Under the pieces are notes generated by a model. The model saw only the letters and a program-made list of their open reading frames with translations, did no database searches and was not told the origin of the DNA. 64,000 nt of DNA from a virus: the IMG/VR virus record IMGVR_UViG_3300032180_000385, positions 62,001 through 126,000 of that record. The stretch is one strand, 5' to 3'. Positions within the stretch are counted from its first letter, which is position 1. Every line of letters starts with the position of its first letter. A program made the translations under genes and the position numbers. Of this stretch, positions 8,634 through 16,890 are shown one piece after another.

Positions 8634-8686
8634 TCAACCGGCCCGATCGTACCTCCGCGCTCCCGAAGACTTGCCGAGCTGCACCG

Positions 8687-9154
8687 CTATGCCGCCATCT
8701 GAATCGTAAGAATCCCGAGCACATTCCATGAAATGGCGAATGTTCCGGCTACCGTCGAATACCCGGTGCCGCCGAAATAAATGCCGCAGATTTTAGCCTT
8801 CGGACTAAGACCATTAGCATATATATAGCAGCCATAGGCAGGGGCGGTTGTAGTGGTGCTCCCGACGCTAACATTATTCATTGACCACATAAGTGTTTTA
8901 CTTGGTGATTGCGTCAGGGTCGGGGCATAGGAACCAGTGCTCAGGTTGATGCCGCCCGTCGGCCAATTCGAACCCGCAGTCACCTCATTCCCATTAGTCC
9001 AGGTAGACGGATCAGTAGCTGAAATATAGTCAGGTGTCTCCGAGTTTGTAGATAGCGACAAATTATTGTTTGTATCGAGAAGACTCATCGCGATGACTTG
9101 CTTAAGGGTATCTCTAAAAGTGGCGTAAAAGATACCACTCTCCGTCCAGGCCAT
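8687..9154 (-). CDS. virion protein, paralogue of the intein host at 15 kb
   Basis: 155 residues from ATG 9154, ribosome site GGAGGG. Pattern A-T-F-R-D-T-L-K-Q near the start, N-G-N-E-V-T-A-G-S-N-W-P-T-G-G-I in the middle and Y-F-G-G-T-G-Y-S-T-V-A-G-T-F near the end. The last two match the extein parts of 14993-15943 (G-N-E-V-T-S-T-N-W-A-A-G-G-I, Y-F-G-G-S-Q-T-V-T-A-G-T-F). This copy has no intein at the matching G-T-F position. It is probably a minor tail or fibre protein. Confidence 0.6.
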   Translation of the reverse strand: MAWTESGIFYATFRDTLKQVIAMSLLDTNNNLSLSTNSETPDYISATDPSTWTNGNEVTAGSNWPTGGINLSTGSYAPTLTQSPSKTLMWSMNNVSVGSTTTTAPAYGCYIYANGLSPKAKICGIYFGGTGYSTVAGTFAISWNVLGILTIQMAA

Positions 9155-9155
9155 A

Positions 9156-9410
9156 TCACCCTCCGTTACTCGGTAGCACGCCCGCTGCCACGCCCTGCGC
9201 GGCCCGGACCGGTGCCAGCTCGTCAGCGAGAGCCTGCGCAGCGGTGTGATCTCCGTCTGCCATCGCCTCCGCGTACAGAGCGACCAGCTCATTCAGCGGA
9301 CGGGATGCGCCCAGGTGCCCGACTGCGGCCTTGCGCAGCACGGCAGGGTCAGCGTCTGGCTGATGCTCGCGCAGCGCCTTATCAAAAATCGCCTGGCTCT
9401 GCCAGCTCAT
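9156..9410 (-). CDS. small helical protein, 84 aa
   Basis: Ala/Leu-rich and predicted all-alpha (S-Q-A-I-F-D-K-A-L-R-E-H, E-L-V-A-L-Y-A-E-A-M-A-D). The stop lies two bases before the next start, and it overlaps the upstream gene by four bases. It is part of the tail operon. Function unknown; a chaperone or assembly role is possible. Confidence 0.55.
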   Translation of the reverse strand: MSWQSQAIFDKALREHQPDADPAVLRKAAVGHLGASRPLNELVALYAEAMADGDHTAAQALADELAPVRAAQGVAAGVLPSNGG

Positions 9411-9652
9411 ATCAGCCCCGTCTTCGTCTCGATAGTCTGGGGATGGATGTTCACATCTTGCCGACAGGAAACTCCTGAGCCGGGATTACTATGTTCGGTT
9501 ACCATGTTTCCAAGCGTGTCAGTAGTTTCCTTGAAAGGCAGGTGCGACTCGGGGTGCTCACGGCCTGATTTTTCTGTTACCCGTGTTCGTCCATGGGACA
9601 GATGACCGATTGACTTCATCCGGTCCAGCTGCTTACGCCACTCATCCGTCAT
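9407..9652 (-). CDS. small hydrophilic protein, 81 aa
   Basis: Start chosen at ATG 9652 (M-T-D-E-W-R-K-Q-L-D-R-M), which has GAGAGG nearby. An upstream in-frame start at 9691 would run into the preceding gene. Rich in charged residues and His. Overlaps the next gene by ATGA. Function unknown. Confidence 0.5.
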   Translation of the reverse strand: MTDEWRKQLDRMKSIGHLSHGRTRVTEKSGREHPESHLPFKETTDTLGNMVTEHSNPGSGVSCRQDVNIHPQTIETKTGLI

Positions 9653-9675
9653 CGCGATGTCCTCTCCAACTGCTC

Positions 9676-12600
9676 TCAGGGTACCGTCCACACAGCGTTA
9701 GAATTATCCGGTACGCCAATTACGCCAGGTGCGTTCGTCCAGGCTCCCTCCCCCGCAGTCACCGGCAGGTCTTCAGCCGTGGCCCAGCTGAGCGATGTCA
9801 CGTCGGTGATGACTGGGAACGCCGGCACGACGGCAAGAGTAGCCGGGTGCACGGTGGCGTTCGCATCGGCCACGACCGCCGGTACCGGGATCACCGCAGA
9901 GACGCTCAGCGCACTCGCGAAGATATGCGCGGCCTCGAACCCGGCAGTAGCGGCCGGTAGCGCTGAGGCAACGGCAAGCGTACTCGGAGCGACCGACGCG
10001 TTCACGATCCCGCTAGCCGATGGTGCCTGAATTGCGGTGAGCACGTTGAACGTCTCCGGGAAAACAATCGCGCTGTGGCCTGGCAGCCAGACGACAGACA
10101 GGCTTACAGCGTCAACGTTCACCGTTGCGCCGTGATTGCCCAGAAGAGTGCCGGCGATCACCCGCAGCCGGAGCGTGGCAAGCTGGCTGTAGGCTACCCC
10201 ACTGAATTCAACGACATCGGCGTGGCCGGGAACGGTAGACACGGTGCCCATCTGGGGAGAGCCGATCCGTGCAGAGGTTCCGTCCCACAGTTCGTACGAG
10301 GGCGCAACGATACTCGCGTTGGAACCGTATTGCACGATAGTGGCGATTACGGACTGGATGAGAGAACCGGCCGGTACCTGCGGGAATGAGCTGAACCCGT
10401 AGCCTTCTAGCGCTGGAGACATAGTCGCCACGCTTGGCGGCAGTGCCGTGCCCGCTCCGGCGACGGATCCCGCGATTACCCTGCTCGCGGGCGCGGGAGC
10501 CTGTGCAGCAGCAATGCCCGAAACCAATCCAGGAGCCAATCCCATCCCGGTAATTCCGAGACCGTAGAAACCTCCTCCGTAAGAACCTCCGCCATAGGTA
10601 ATTTCCGTCAAAGCGCTTGCAAGCCCGGTACTAGCGGCCTGGTTATCAGCATCGGGCGCCTGGCTTACGCCCGTCCCGGTAACAAGACCGACGGTAAGCC
10701 CGATACCGATAAGACTGAAACCATACACTCCCGCGCCGTACACGCCACCGCTGTACACAGGTCCTGTCAACCCAGCGGCGAATCCGGCAGCGACCTGATT
10801 ATCAGCATCTGGCGACAGAACCGTACCCGTACCGCCCGCAGTCCCTGAGCTAATCCCTCGACCGACTACCTGCGCCGTGCCCGTGCCTGAAACGAGTCCT
10901 GCGCCCCCCTGGTTATCGGCATCCGGTGCCTGCGCAGCTCCGGTTCCGGTGGCAAGACCTGGTGTCAGTCCGACCGCGAGCCCGGCAACGAGAGGAGCCC
11001 CTGTACCGATCCAGGCCTGATCAGAGGCGGCCAGGTTATCCAGCCAGAGCGTGGTCGTGCTGTTCGAGATGCTGGAACCAATAAGAGCGAAGCCAAATGT
11101 TGAAACATTATTGTTAGCCGCGTTGTTTACCGAGTCCAGCAAGGTGCCAGAGGTATCGTACATGCGGACAAATGCCTGCGCATTACCAGCTCCGGCTACG
11201 AACATACCTTCAATTCGGTACCAGGTATTCAAAGAGGCCGCCGTACCGGTACCAGTAACGTTACCGCCAGGGCCTGCTGCGAGCAAATGCCCCGAGCTAT
11301 TAATGAGCAACCCCAGTGCCCCGGTTCCAGCCCGGAATATATACCCGACAGAGTAGTTCGTCAGGTAAATATACGCCCGCATGTAAAGAATCGCCGGGTT
11401 GTATGGACATGGGTTCCAGCCGGTATAGCTGAGGCTCGCAGCAGTGACGAACTTATAAGCCAGAGAGCCGGCGAAAACCTGAGAGTTGTCAAAGGTAACT
11501 GTTCCCACGCCACCTTGGGTAAGCGCATCACCTGACACTCCGCCGGAGTTCCCTGCTGTTACGGCAGTTGTGTTCGAGCCGCCCTCGGCCGTGTTTTTCA
11601 GCGCCAGGAAGCGAGCGCAGGCGATTCCGGTACCTGTGGCGAGTCCGGCGGTGATCTGAACGTTCGAAGAAGGTGACTGCGATACCCCTGTTCCGGTAGT
11701 CAGTCCCGGTGTCAGCTCCGTACTCGGTACCTGAGCGGTTCCGGTGCCTGTCGCGAGTCCCGGAGTTAGCTCGATGCCCGATGCCGAAACGGATCCAGTA
11801 CCTGTTGCCAAACCGGGCGTCAGCTCGATGCCCTGTCCTGGCGGGGTAAGGACAGAAGCGTCGTCAATATACAGCTGGATGGTCGAGTCTGGCGTCCCGT
11901 TAAATCCTACGCTGGCATGAACCTTGTAAGTGCCTGCGGGTATAGTAAACGCGCCTGACGTGTAGAATCCAGCCGTCGCGGCGGGAAGGTTAAAAGAGGC
12001 AGGATAGTATCCGCCCAGGTAGTTGCTCCCGGAATAATCAAAGTAGTCCATGGTAAATCGGGTAAGAGAGTAACCTTGCGGGCTGTAAAGATAAGCCTGA
12101 ACCTGAAGAACCTGACCAGGGACAACGTTTATTGTCTCAATGGTGACGATGCCTGACGATACCCCAGTTGTTGTCATCAACCAGGACTGGGTGCCGTCGT
12201 TCGACCACCCAGAAGAAAGCGCTCCGGTCACGCCAGTTTGGAATACATTCCACAGCCCGGTACTGCCCTCGAAATTGTCGAAGGTGATGACCGTGGTTCC
12301 GGTGCCGGTAGCGAAAGAGGTTGCCTGTGGTGGTGTCAGCCCAATGCTCGTTGCCCGAGCTGTACCTGTACCGGTGGCTAGCCCCGCGGTCACCGTGAAA
12401 GTTTCCTTTGCCAGCAAAAGATAAGAGTTGCTGGAAACGGCTTCGTTGAACGTCTGACCACCGGGCGTGACCGTTCCCGTAGACGACAAGGTCTCCGTGT
12501 AAGCTGACACCGAGTTCGCGAAGGCCCCGCCCGCCCCCGCATATCCGCCCAGGGCGACAACTGAGAAACCACTGGACGGCGTGGTCATCGAGATAGCGGA

Positions 12601-13098
12601 AGAACCGCTTGTCTGGTAGCGCGCCGCGTTGAGAATGATCGCCATATCGGCTGCATACGTAGCAACAGCGGTATTAGGCGTATTCACCGTGCCTGGCGAT
12701 GTGATGACATGGACGCTGCTCTCAGCATCAAAAACAGCAGTAGCCGGAGCGTTCGCAGCCGTAGAGCGCAAGGCGAGCATCATATAGGCATAGGCAGCGC
12801 TGGTACCCCAGCTAAAGGTCGGAGCGGTATCTCCGGTAGCGTATGTTTTATACGCAAGCATGGACGTAAACGGGGCGTTCGTCGCAGCATTGCTGTCGCT
12901 GCTCGTGATCGTCCAGGTACCTGTGCCTGCACTCTGGGTGAAGGTCAGGCCGGAGGCAGTGACCAGGAAGATGACGAGAACGAGGTCGCCGTTGCTGGCT
13001 CCAGCTGTCGTCCAGCCCGTATACTGGGTTGCCTGCGAGGTGACACCGGCCGTTCCGCTGTTACTCGGCGCTAGGTACCCGCGTAGTGCTACGGCCAC
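9676..13098 (-). CDS. very large repeat-rich tail fibre protein
   Basis: 1140 residues from GTG 13098, preceded by GAGGAGGTGAC. Residues 1-240 form a beta-rich N-terminal domain. A galectin-like stretch follows (about 270-430), then repeats of A-G-L-A-T-G-T-G type. The lectin-like domain (about 490-705) is duplicated in 3927-6377. More repeats and the Tyr/Gly inserts lead to a C-terminal beta domain. The protein is probably the main receptor-binding fibre or an appendage that extends it. Repeats are shared at both protein and DNA level with the 3927 gene, so exchange between them is likely. Confidence 0.7.
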   Translation of the reverse strand: MAVALRGYLAPSNSGTAGVTSQATQYTGWTTAGASNGDLVLVIFLVTASGLTFTQSAGTGTWTITSSDSNAATNAPFTSMLAYKTYATGDTAPTFSWGTSAAYAYMMLALRSTAANAPATAVFDAESSVHVITSPGTVNTPNTAVATYAADMAIILNAARYQTSGSSAISMTTPSSGFSVVALGGYAGAGGAFANSVSAYTETLSSTGTVTPGGQTFNEAVSSNSYLLLAKETFTVTAGLATGTGTARATSIGLTPPQATSFATGTGTTVITFDNFEGSTGLWNVFQTGVTGALSSGWSNDGTQSWLMTTTGVSSGIVTIETINVVPGQVLQVQAYLYSPQGYSLTRFTMDYFDYSGSNYLGGYYPASFNLPAATAGFYTSGAFTIPAGTYKVHASVGFNGTPDSTIQLYIDDASVLTPPGQGIELTPGLATGTGSVSASGIELTPGLATGTGTAQVPSTELTPGLTTGTGVSQSPSSNVQITAGLATGTGIACARFLALKNTAEGGSNTTAVTAGNSGGVSGDALTQGGVGTVTFDNSQVFAGSLAYKFVTAASLSYTGWNPCPYNPAILYMRAYIYLTNYSVGYIFRAGTGALGLLINSSGHLLAAGPGGNVTGTGTAASLNTWYRIEGMFVAGAGNAQAFVRMYDTSGTLLDSVNNAANNNVSTFGFALIGSSISNSTTTLWLDNLAASDQAWIGTGAPLVAGLAVGLTPGLATGTGAAQAPDADNQGGAGLVSGTGTAQVVGRGISSGTAGGTGTVLSPDADNQVAAGFAAGLTGPVYSGGVYGAGVYGFSLIGIGLTVGLVTGTGVSQAPDADNQAASTGLASALTEITYGGGSYGGGFYGLGITGMGLAPGLVSGIAAAQAPAPASRVIAGSVAGAGTALPPSVATMSPALEGYGFSSFPQVPAGSLIQSVIATIVQYGSNASIVAPSYELWDGTSARIGSPQMGTVSTVPGHADVVEFSGVAYSQLATLRLRVIAGTLLGNHGATVNVDAVSLSVVWLPGHSAIVFPETFNVLTAIQAPSASGIVNASVAPSTLAVASALPAATAGFEAAHIFASALSVSAVIPVPAVVADANATVHPATLAVVPAFPVITDVTSLSWATAEDLPVTAGEGAWTNAPGVIGVPDNSNAVWTVP

Positions 13099-13151
13099 GG
13101 CTGGTCACCTCCTCGGTGCGCTGCTACCGTCTATTATGCGGCTTGACGCTT

Positions 13152-14540
13152 CTAGTGATAATTGAGACCACGAACCGAAGCGTAGGTACTCACTCCATCC
13201 GGTGTCCACACATCGCAGACGTCCTCGTACCCGTTCGTCGATGACAGCGTGACCACTCCTGACCCGACGGTGGTAGCCGCCCCCGTTATCGTCAGTGTCC
13301 CTGCGGCTCCTGAAGCTGGCTGCTTGACGTGAAGAACAATCTTCTGGGCATACCCGGCGATGATATTCTTGAAAGAGATGGTATTCGCTCCGTTAGCAAG
13401 AGTAATCTTGAACGTATTTCCTTCGGCGTTGTAGATACCGTCACCGACCGCTGCGTAAACAGTCTGGGATCCTGCCTCCAGTACTCCGCCCATAAGTATA
13501 GCAGAAAACCCCAGGCCTCTCGTATTCGCCAGGAAATCTCCGGAGGTATTGCAGTCCATTATCCCGTTGAAGCTAAACTGGTACGTAAACTCCAGGCCGC
13601 TTGTCTGCTTGTATGCGGCAGGCGAGCTGCTGTAGATCCTGATGACTCCTATGTTTCCGTAGAAGTTAAAGCTACCCCCGGCGTTAATCGGGACCGGCCC
13701 GACGTTTCCGGCTCCGGCATCCGCTTCCATGTTGATGTTGATGATGGACTCAAGGATTCCTGCTCCGGTATTCCCGAAGTCAATTCCCTTGCCCGTGTCC
13801 GAGGTCCCGCACTTGTTGTTCAGCGAGAAGTTAAATACGGGACAGGCAAAGAATCTCGATCCGCCCTGGAAGGCCAGTCCTGTCTGATTCGGGTTACAGA
13901 GGGTCTTAATGTTGACTGAAGCTCCACCGATAACATTCAGACCGGAAGTGTTCCTAGCTAGAACGCCTGTTGTGCAATTACTAGTGTTGAAATCAAAAAC
14001 ACCCCAGTTAGTCCACCCGACCAGGCTGTCTACCACGATTCCAAGCTGGCCTGCGGCCGAATAATTCTGTGCGCTCACCGATGACTTAGGGCTGTTGATA
14101 TCTCCGCACACGAACCCTATCGCGTTAGCCCCGGCATTAGTCCCGTCAACGATAAAACCTGATACATAACCGCCGAGAGAAACAGTCGGGCTGGTAGAAC
14201 CAATGTTGAACGCTGAGTCGTACTGATGAAGCCAGGTATTGTTTCCGGTATGGTTGATTGTCGCGCCGGGAGAGATAAAGTTCTGCTGAACACCAAGAAC
14301 GTGACCACCGCTGTCCTTATACGTTCCCGGAGGCAGGAAGATGGTGCCTGGCGACGTCCCAAGTGAAGTGAAAGCGGCAGCGATGGCAGTGCTGCTGTCA
14401 TTGACTCCGGTAGAATCAGCACCCTGAACGGTAATCTGCCCAGCTGTCGACCCGTCAGCATTGTGACCAACCAGCAGCCAATTGTTGAGCTGCGTCCCCC
14501 AGATATTAGTGCTGCCGCTAACCGTCGGCAGGGATGCCAT
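13152..14540 (-). CDS. tailspike-like right-handed beta-helix protein
   Basis: 462 residues from ATG 14540 with GGAGGTGGC. N-terminal head-binding segment N-I-W-G-T-Q-L-N-N-W-L-L-V-G-H-N-A-D-G-S, shared with 16891-19260. It is followed by a pectate-lyase-3-type entry motif (D-S-S-T-A-I-A-A-A-F, I-F-L-P-P-G-T-Y) and many short beta-strands with N-C-T-T-G turns. Such proteins bind or cut surface polysaccharide. Catalytic residues cannot be read off reliably. Confidence 0.75.
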   Translation of the reverse strand: MASLPTVSGSTNIWGTQLNNWLLVGHNADGSTAGQITVQGADSTGVNDSSTAIAAAFTSLGTSPGTIFLPPGTYKDSGGHVLGVQQNFISPGATINHTGNNTWLHQYDSAFNIGSTSPTVSLGGYVSGFIVDGTNAGANAIGFVCGDINSPKSSVSAQNYSAAGQLGIVVDSLVGWTNWGVFDFNTSNCTTGVLARNTSGLNVIGGASVNIKTLCNPNQTGLAFQGGSRFFACPVFNFSLNNKCGTSDTGKGIDFGNTGAGILESIININMEADAGAGNVGPVPINAGGSFNFYGNIGVIRIYSSSPAAYKQTSGLEFTYQFSFNGIMDCNTSGDFLANTRGLGFSAILMGGVLEAGSQTVYAAVGDGIYNAEGNTFKITLANGANTISFKNIIAGYAQKIVLHVKQPASGAAGTLTITGAATTVGSGVVTLSSTNGYEDVCDVWTPDGVSTYASVRGLNYH

Positions 14541-14569
14541 GCCACCTCCGCGAGCAACGAGAACCGGCT

Positions 14570-14613
14570 GGCTCCACGCTTACGGCCGCAGCATCTTGCT
14601 CTTCAGCGTACCA
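14570..14613 (-). promoter_or_regulatory. promoter with conserved leader motif
   Basis: TGGTACGCT (extended -10), 13 bases, CTGCGGCC, then GGAGCCAGCC, upstream of the tailspike start at 14540. Confidence 0.6.
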
Positions 14614-14694
14614 GTCCTGGCTGTCTCTCGACTGTCTCTGCCAGAAATCTGCCTCAAAACGCTGAGCACCATTGTCACAGCAGCCCCTCCTGGT

Positions 14695-14931
14695 CTACTC
14701 CGCCCCAGGCTCTGCTCTGCGAGATGCTTCTTCCAGGTACACAGCTGCTGCACGCAACCGGATCGGATCATGACCGGCATGACCAATGAAAAGGTTGCAG
14801 TTTCCGCAAAGAAGACCCCTGATTACACCGGTTCCATGATCATGGTCGACATGCGGACTTTTACCCTTACCCGTACTGCGGAGAACTCCCTGGAAGCCCC
14901 AGCACGTATTTAAGCGGTGTACTGCCCGCAT
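14695..14931 (-). pseudogene. endonuclease VII-like remnant
   Basis: 78 residues with the core of recombination endonuclease VII: H-V-D-H-D-H-G-T-G-V-I-R-G-L-L-C, then C-N-L-F-I-G-H-A and a helix ending A-A-A-V-Y-L-E-E-A. The usual N-terminal C-x2-C zinc pair and arm are missing; only C-W-G-F-Q-G precedes the core. I infer a truncated or frameshifted homing-type gene between two tail genes, with activity doubtful. Confidence 0.6.
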
Positions 14932-14992
14932 CTAGTTCGCCTGACCCGTATTGCTGCTGCGTCCATACTCTCAGCATTTTCTGTCCTGCCCT

Positions 14993-15943
14993 CTAAACGG
15001 CGATGTTAAAGACTGCGGTAACGAGTGCTCCACCAGGTGTCGCCCAAAGGATCGTATTCCCGGTGAAGTACTGAGTCCCGTTGAGGCGAGCATACCAGGT
15101 GCGATTCGGCGTTTGCACGCACCACACCAGATCAGCCGTCTCGGCAGTAGCGGTCAGGTCGGCTACCTTGTCCGTTCGCTCCGTTTCACTAATGCAGAGC
15201 TGCGCATCCGACGGAAGAGTCTGGGTCGTGTACCACTCGATTCCGTCTGCGCCCGGGGTTGTAGCCGGCCAGCGATGACCTGGAGTAGTAACCGACGAGT
15301 GCGAGGGGCCGTCCATCCGGATGACATCGTAAGGACCGTCGTGGAAAACGTGCACCGATGTAACGGGCTGCCATTCCGCTTGCCCGGTAACCGTGTTCAG
15401 AGTCAGGCAGATATCGCCAGGGATTACCTCGTCGTAACGAAGCCAGCCGCGCTCCGTCATAATTTCAGTATCCGGGCTAACGCAGAACGTTCCGGCCGTG
15501 ACCGTTTGCGATCCGCCGAAGTAGTTGAAGCAGAGGCCCTGTTGTGCCGTGCCCGCCCCAGTAATGGTATTATCGTATACCAAACATCCGTAAAAACCGG
15601 TCAGCGTTACCGTTCCGCCGCCTGGGGTGTTTGCCGCCGTAAAGCAGATAGAACTAGAACCGGTGTCGATGGCGAATGCCTTGCCGGTGAGCGCGATACC
15701 ACCGGCCGCCCAGTTTGTGCTAGTGACCTCATTACCAGTGACCCACTGGGCGACAGCGTAGGCTGAGTTGGCAACCGAGACTGTCTTGTCCGGCGCCGTG
15801 GTGTTGTTGAATAGCGCGACTTTAATCGAGTCGGCGGACAGGCTGCCATAAGTAGGCGGGGCTGCGGTAGTCCAGCACCTGCCCAGAATTGGGTTAAGCG
15901 CGGCCTGCTGGAAAATAGCCGATCCTGCGGTGGCCCAGCTCAT
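14993..15943 (-). CDS. virion protein interrupted by a mini-intein
   Basis: 316 residues as translated. N-extein residues 1-153 (beta-rich, G-N-E-V-T-S-T-N-W) and C-extein of 20 residues starting T-I-L-W-A-T-P-G-G. Joined, they give a 173-residue protein similar to the intein-less paralogue at 8687-9154. The intein sits inside the conserved Y-F-G-G ... A-G-T-F segment near the C-terminus. It is probably a minor tail or fibre protein. Confidence 0.75.
   Translation of the reverse strand: MSWATAGSAIFQQAALNPILGRCWTTAAPPTYGSLSADSIKVALFNNTTAPDKTVSVANSAYAVAQWVTGNEVTSTNWAAGGIALTGKAFAIDTGSSSICFTAANTPGGGTVTLTGFYGCLVYDNTITGAGTAQQGLCFNYFGGSQTVTAGTFCVSPDTEIMTERGWLRYDEVIPGDICLTLNTVTGQAEWQPVTSVHVFHDGPYDVIRMDGPSHSSVTTPGHRWPATTPGADGIEWYTTQTLPSDAQLCISETERTDKVADLTATAETADLVWCVQTPNRTWYARLNGTQYFTGNTILWATPGGALVTAVFNIAV
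15056..15484 (-). other. mini-intein, 143 aa (no endonuclease)
   Basis: Begins C-V-S-P-D-T-E-I-M-T (Cys1), has block B S-S-V-T-T-P-G-H (T-x2-H), and ends W-Y-A-R-L-N-G-T-Q-Y-F-T-G-N before Thr+1. The penultimate residue is Gly instead of the usual His. No LAGLIDADG or HNH domain is present, so it can splice but not home. Its sequence is close to the N- and C-terminal parts of the portal intein, which suggests it derives from that intein by loss of the endonuclease. Confidence 0.85.
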
Positions 15944-15950
15944 AATCGCA

Positions 15951-16136
15951 TCATTCCTTCATTTTCTTCTCGTTGCTGTTTTCTGGCTTGACCGCACCTT
16001 GGGCGGCTGCCAAGCCTGCCTGAACGGTAAAGGCTGGAGGTTCCGGAGACGCCGTCATTGAAGCAGACGCGACTCCACCCAGGGCGAGTGCCTGCTCTCG
16101 TTCGGTTTTCAGCCGACGTCGCTGACGCTTTCCCAT
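15951..16136 (-). CDS. small basic-then-acidic protein, 61 aa
   Basis: Starts M-G-K-R-Q-R-R-R-L-K-T-E-R and ends in a Lys/Glu-rich tail. The middle is Ala/Pro-rich. It lies three bases after the upstream gene and just before the intein-bearing gene. Function unknown. Confidence 0.5.
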   Translation of the reverse strand: MGKRQRRRLKTEREQALALGGVASASMTASPEPPAFTVQAGLAAAQGAVKPENSNEKKMKE

Positions 16137-16138
16137 GT

Positions 16139-16459
16139 TCAGTCTCCCCGCTTGCCGCTAGCCACTGACAGCCCCTGATCGCGCAAGATGCACGCAGCCG
16201 CGTCGAGGGAAACCCAGCCGTACTGATAGCCGGCAACCGCAACACTGCCGATGTGGACCTTCTCGCGCTCCTGACGTACATTAGCCAGCTCCGCGCGCAG
16301 CGCCCGGACGGTCTTCCGGCGGAAACCGAGGTGCTCGGCAATCAGCGGGATATAGTCAACTGATACCCAGCCGGGATTTTCGCGCTCGATCAGGCCCATT
16401 CGCTGCAGCTCGCGCACCGCTCGGATCGTCGTGTCCATGTCAACGTCGGCAGGATTCAT
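16139..16459 (-). CDS. small protein with winged-helix-like helices, 106 aa
   Basis: Helical sequence with two Q/G-W-V-S-V/L-D-x2 segments (G-W-V-S-V-D-Y-I-P-L-I, G-W-V-S-L-D-A-A-A-C-I), which look like an internal repeat. The helix T-V-R-A-L-R-A-E-L-A-N-V could be DNA-binding. It is unusual in a structural operon; regulator or assembly factor cannot be decided. Confidence 0.5.
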   Translation of the reverse strand: MNPADVDMDTTIRAVRELQRMGLIERENPGWVSVDYIPLIAEHLGFRRKTVRALRAELANVRQEREKVHIGSVAVAGYQYGWVSLDAAACILRDQGLSVASGKRGD

Positions 16460-16465
16460 GAGCCG

Positions 16466-16795
16466 TCAGTCCCCGAGCCTGAGCTGCGCGAGCCCGGCGT
16501 TAGCGGCTAGATCGGTACCCTCGTCGCGAGTTGTCCTGATCGACATGTACGGCCGGCCATCGTCTCCGGTCGCCTGGATCTCACCGTTCAGGTAATCCTC
16601 GCGCTCGACAGCCTCCACCTTGCAGGCAGTCCCGGCGCGAACGAGAGGCGCGGTGAGGTAATGCAGCCGCGGGCAGGTATGGAACCGTGAAGAGCCGGGG
16701 GGTAGCGCGGGGACTCGCTCTGACAGCCCGCAGTTGGGACATGACCAGTCTTCAAACGGCGTTCGCAGCAGCGGTACGTTCCGCGGCACGTCCAT
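16466..16795 (-). CDS. zinc-ribbon protein, 109 aa
   Basis: Start ATG 16795. C-P-N-C-G at about residue 19 and H-T-C-P-R-L-H near 39 form a likely zinc site. The rest is beta-rich (V-E-A-V-E-R-E-D-Y-L-N). Small phage proteins of this type often lie near head genes. It follows a promoter-leader motif. Function unknown. Confidence 0.6.
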   Translation of the reverse strand: MDVPRNVPLLRTPFEDWSCPNCGLSERVPALPPGSSRFHTCPRLHYLTAPLVRAGTACKVEAVEREDYLNGEIQATGDDGRPYMSIRTTRDEGTDLAANAGLAQLRLGD

Positions 16796-16823
16796 GCGGC
16801 AGCTCCCGGGTTCGGAATCCGCC

Positions 16824-16865
16824 GGCTCCTGGGTGGCCGCAGCGCTACTGACCTTCAGCATAGCA
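16824..16865 (-). promoter_or_regulatory. promoter with conserved leader motif
   Basis: TGCTATGCT (extended -10), 14 bases, CTGCGGCC, then GGAGCCGG, upstream of 16795. Confidence 0.6.
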
Positions 16866-16890
16866 GCCTGGACAACACTCGTTCCGCTGG

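Noticed and set aside
8344-8724. Longer start for the small GDDRDH protein
   Set aside because: The upstream part crosses the promoter-leader motif and is Arg-rich; ATG 8556 has a good ribosome site.
3927-13098. CRISPR-like or satellite repeats on the plus strand
   Set aside because: The repeats are codons for A-G-L-A-T-G-T-G-type protein repeats; there are no spacers of constant length.
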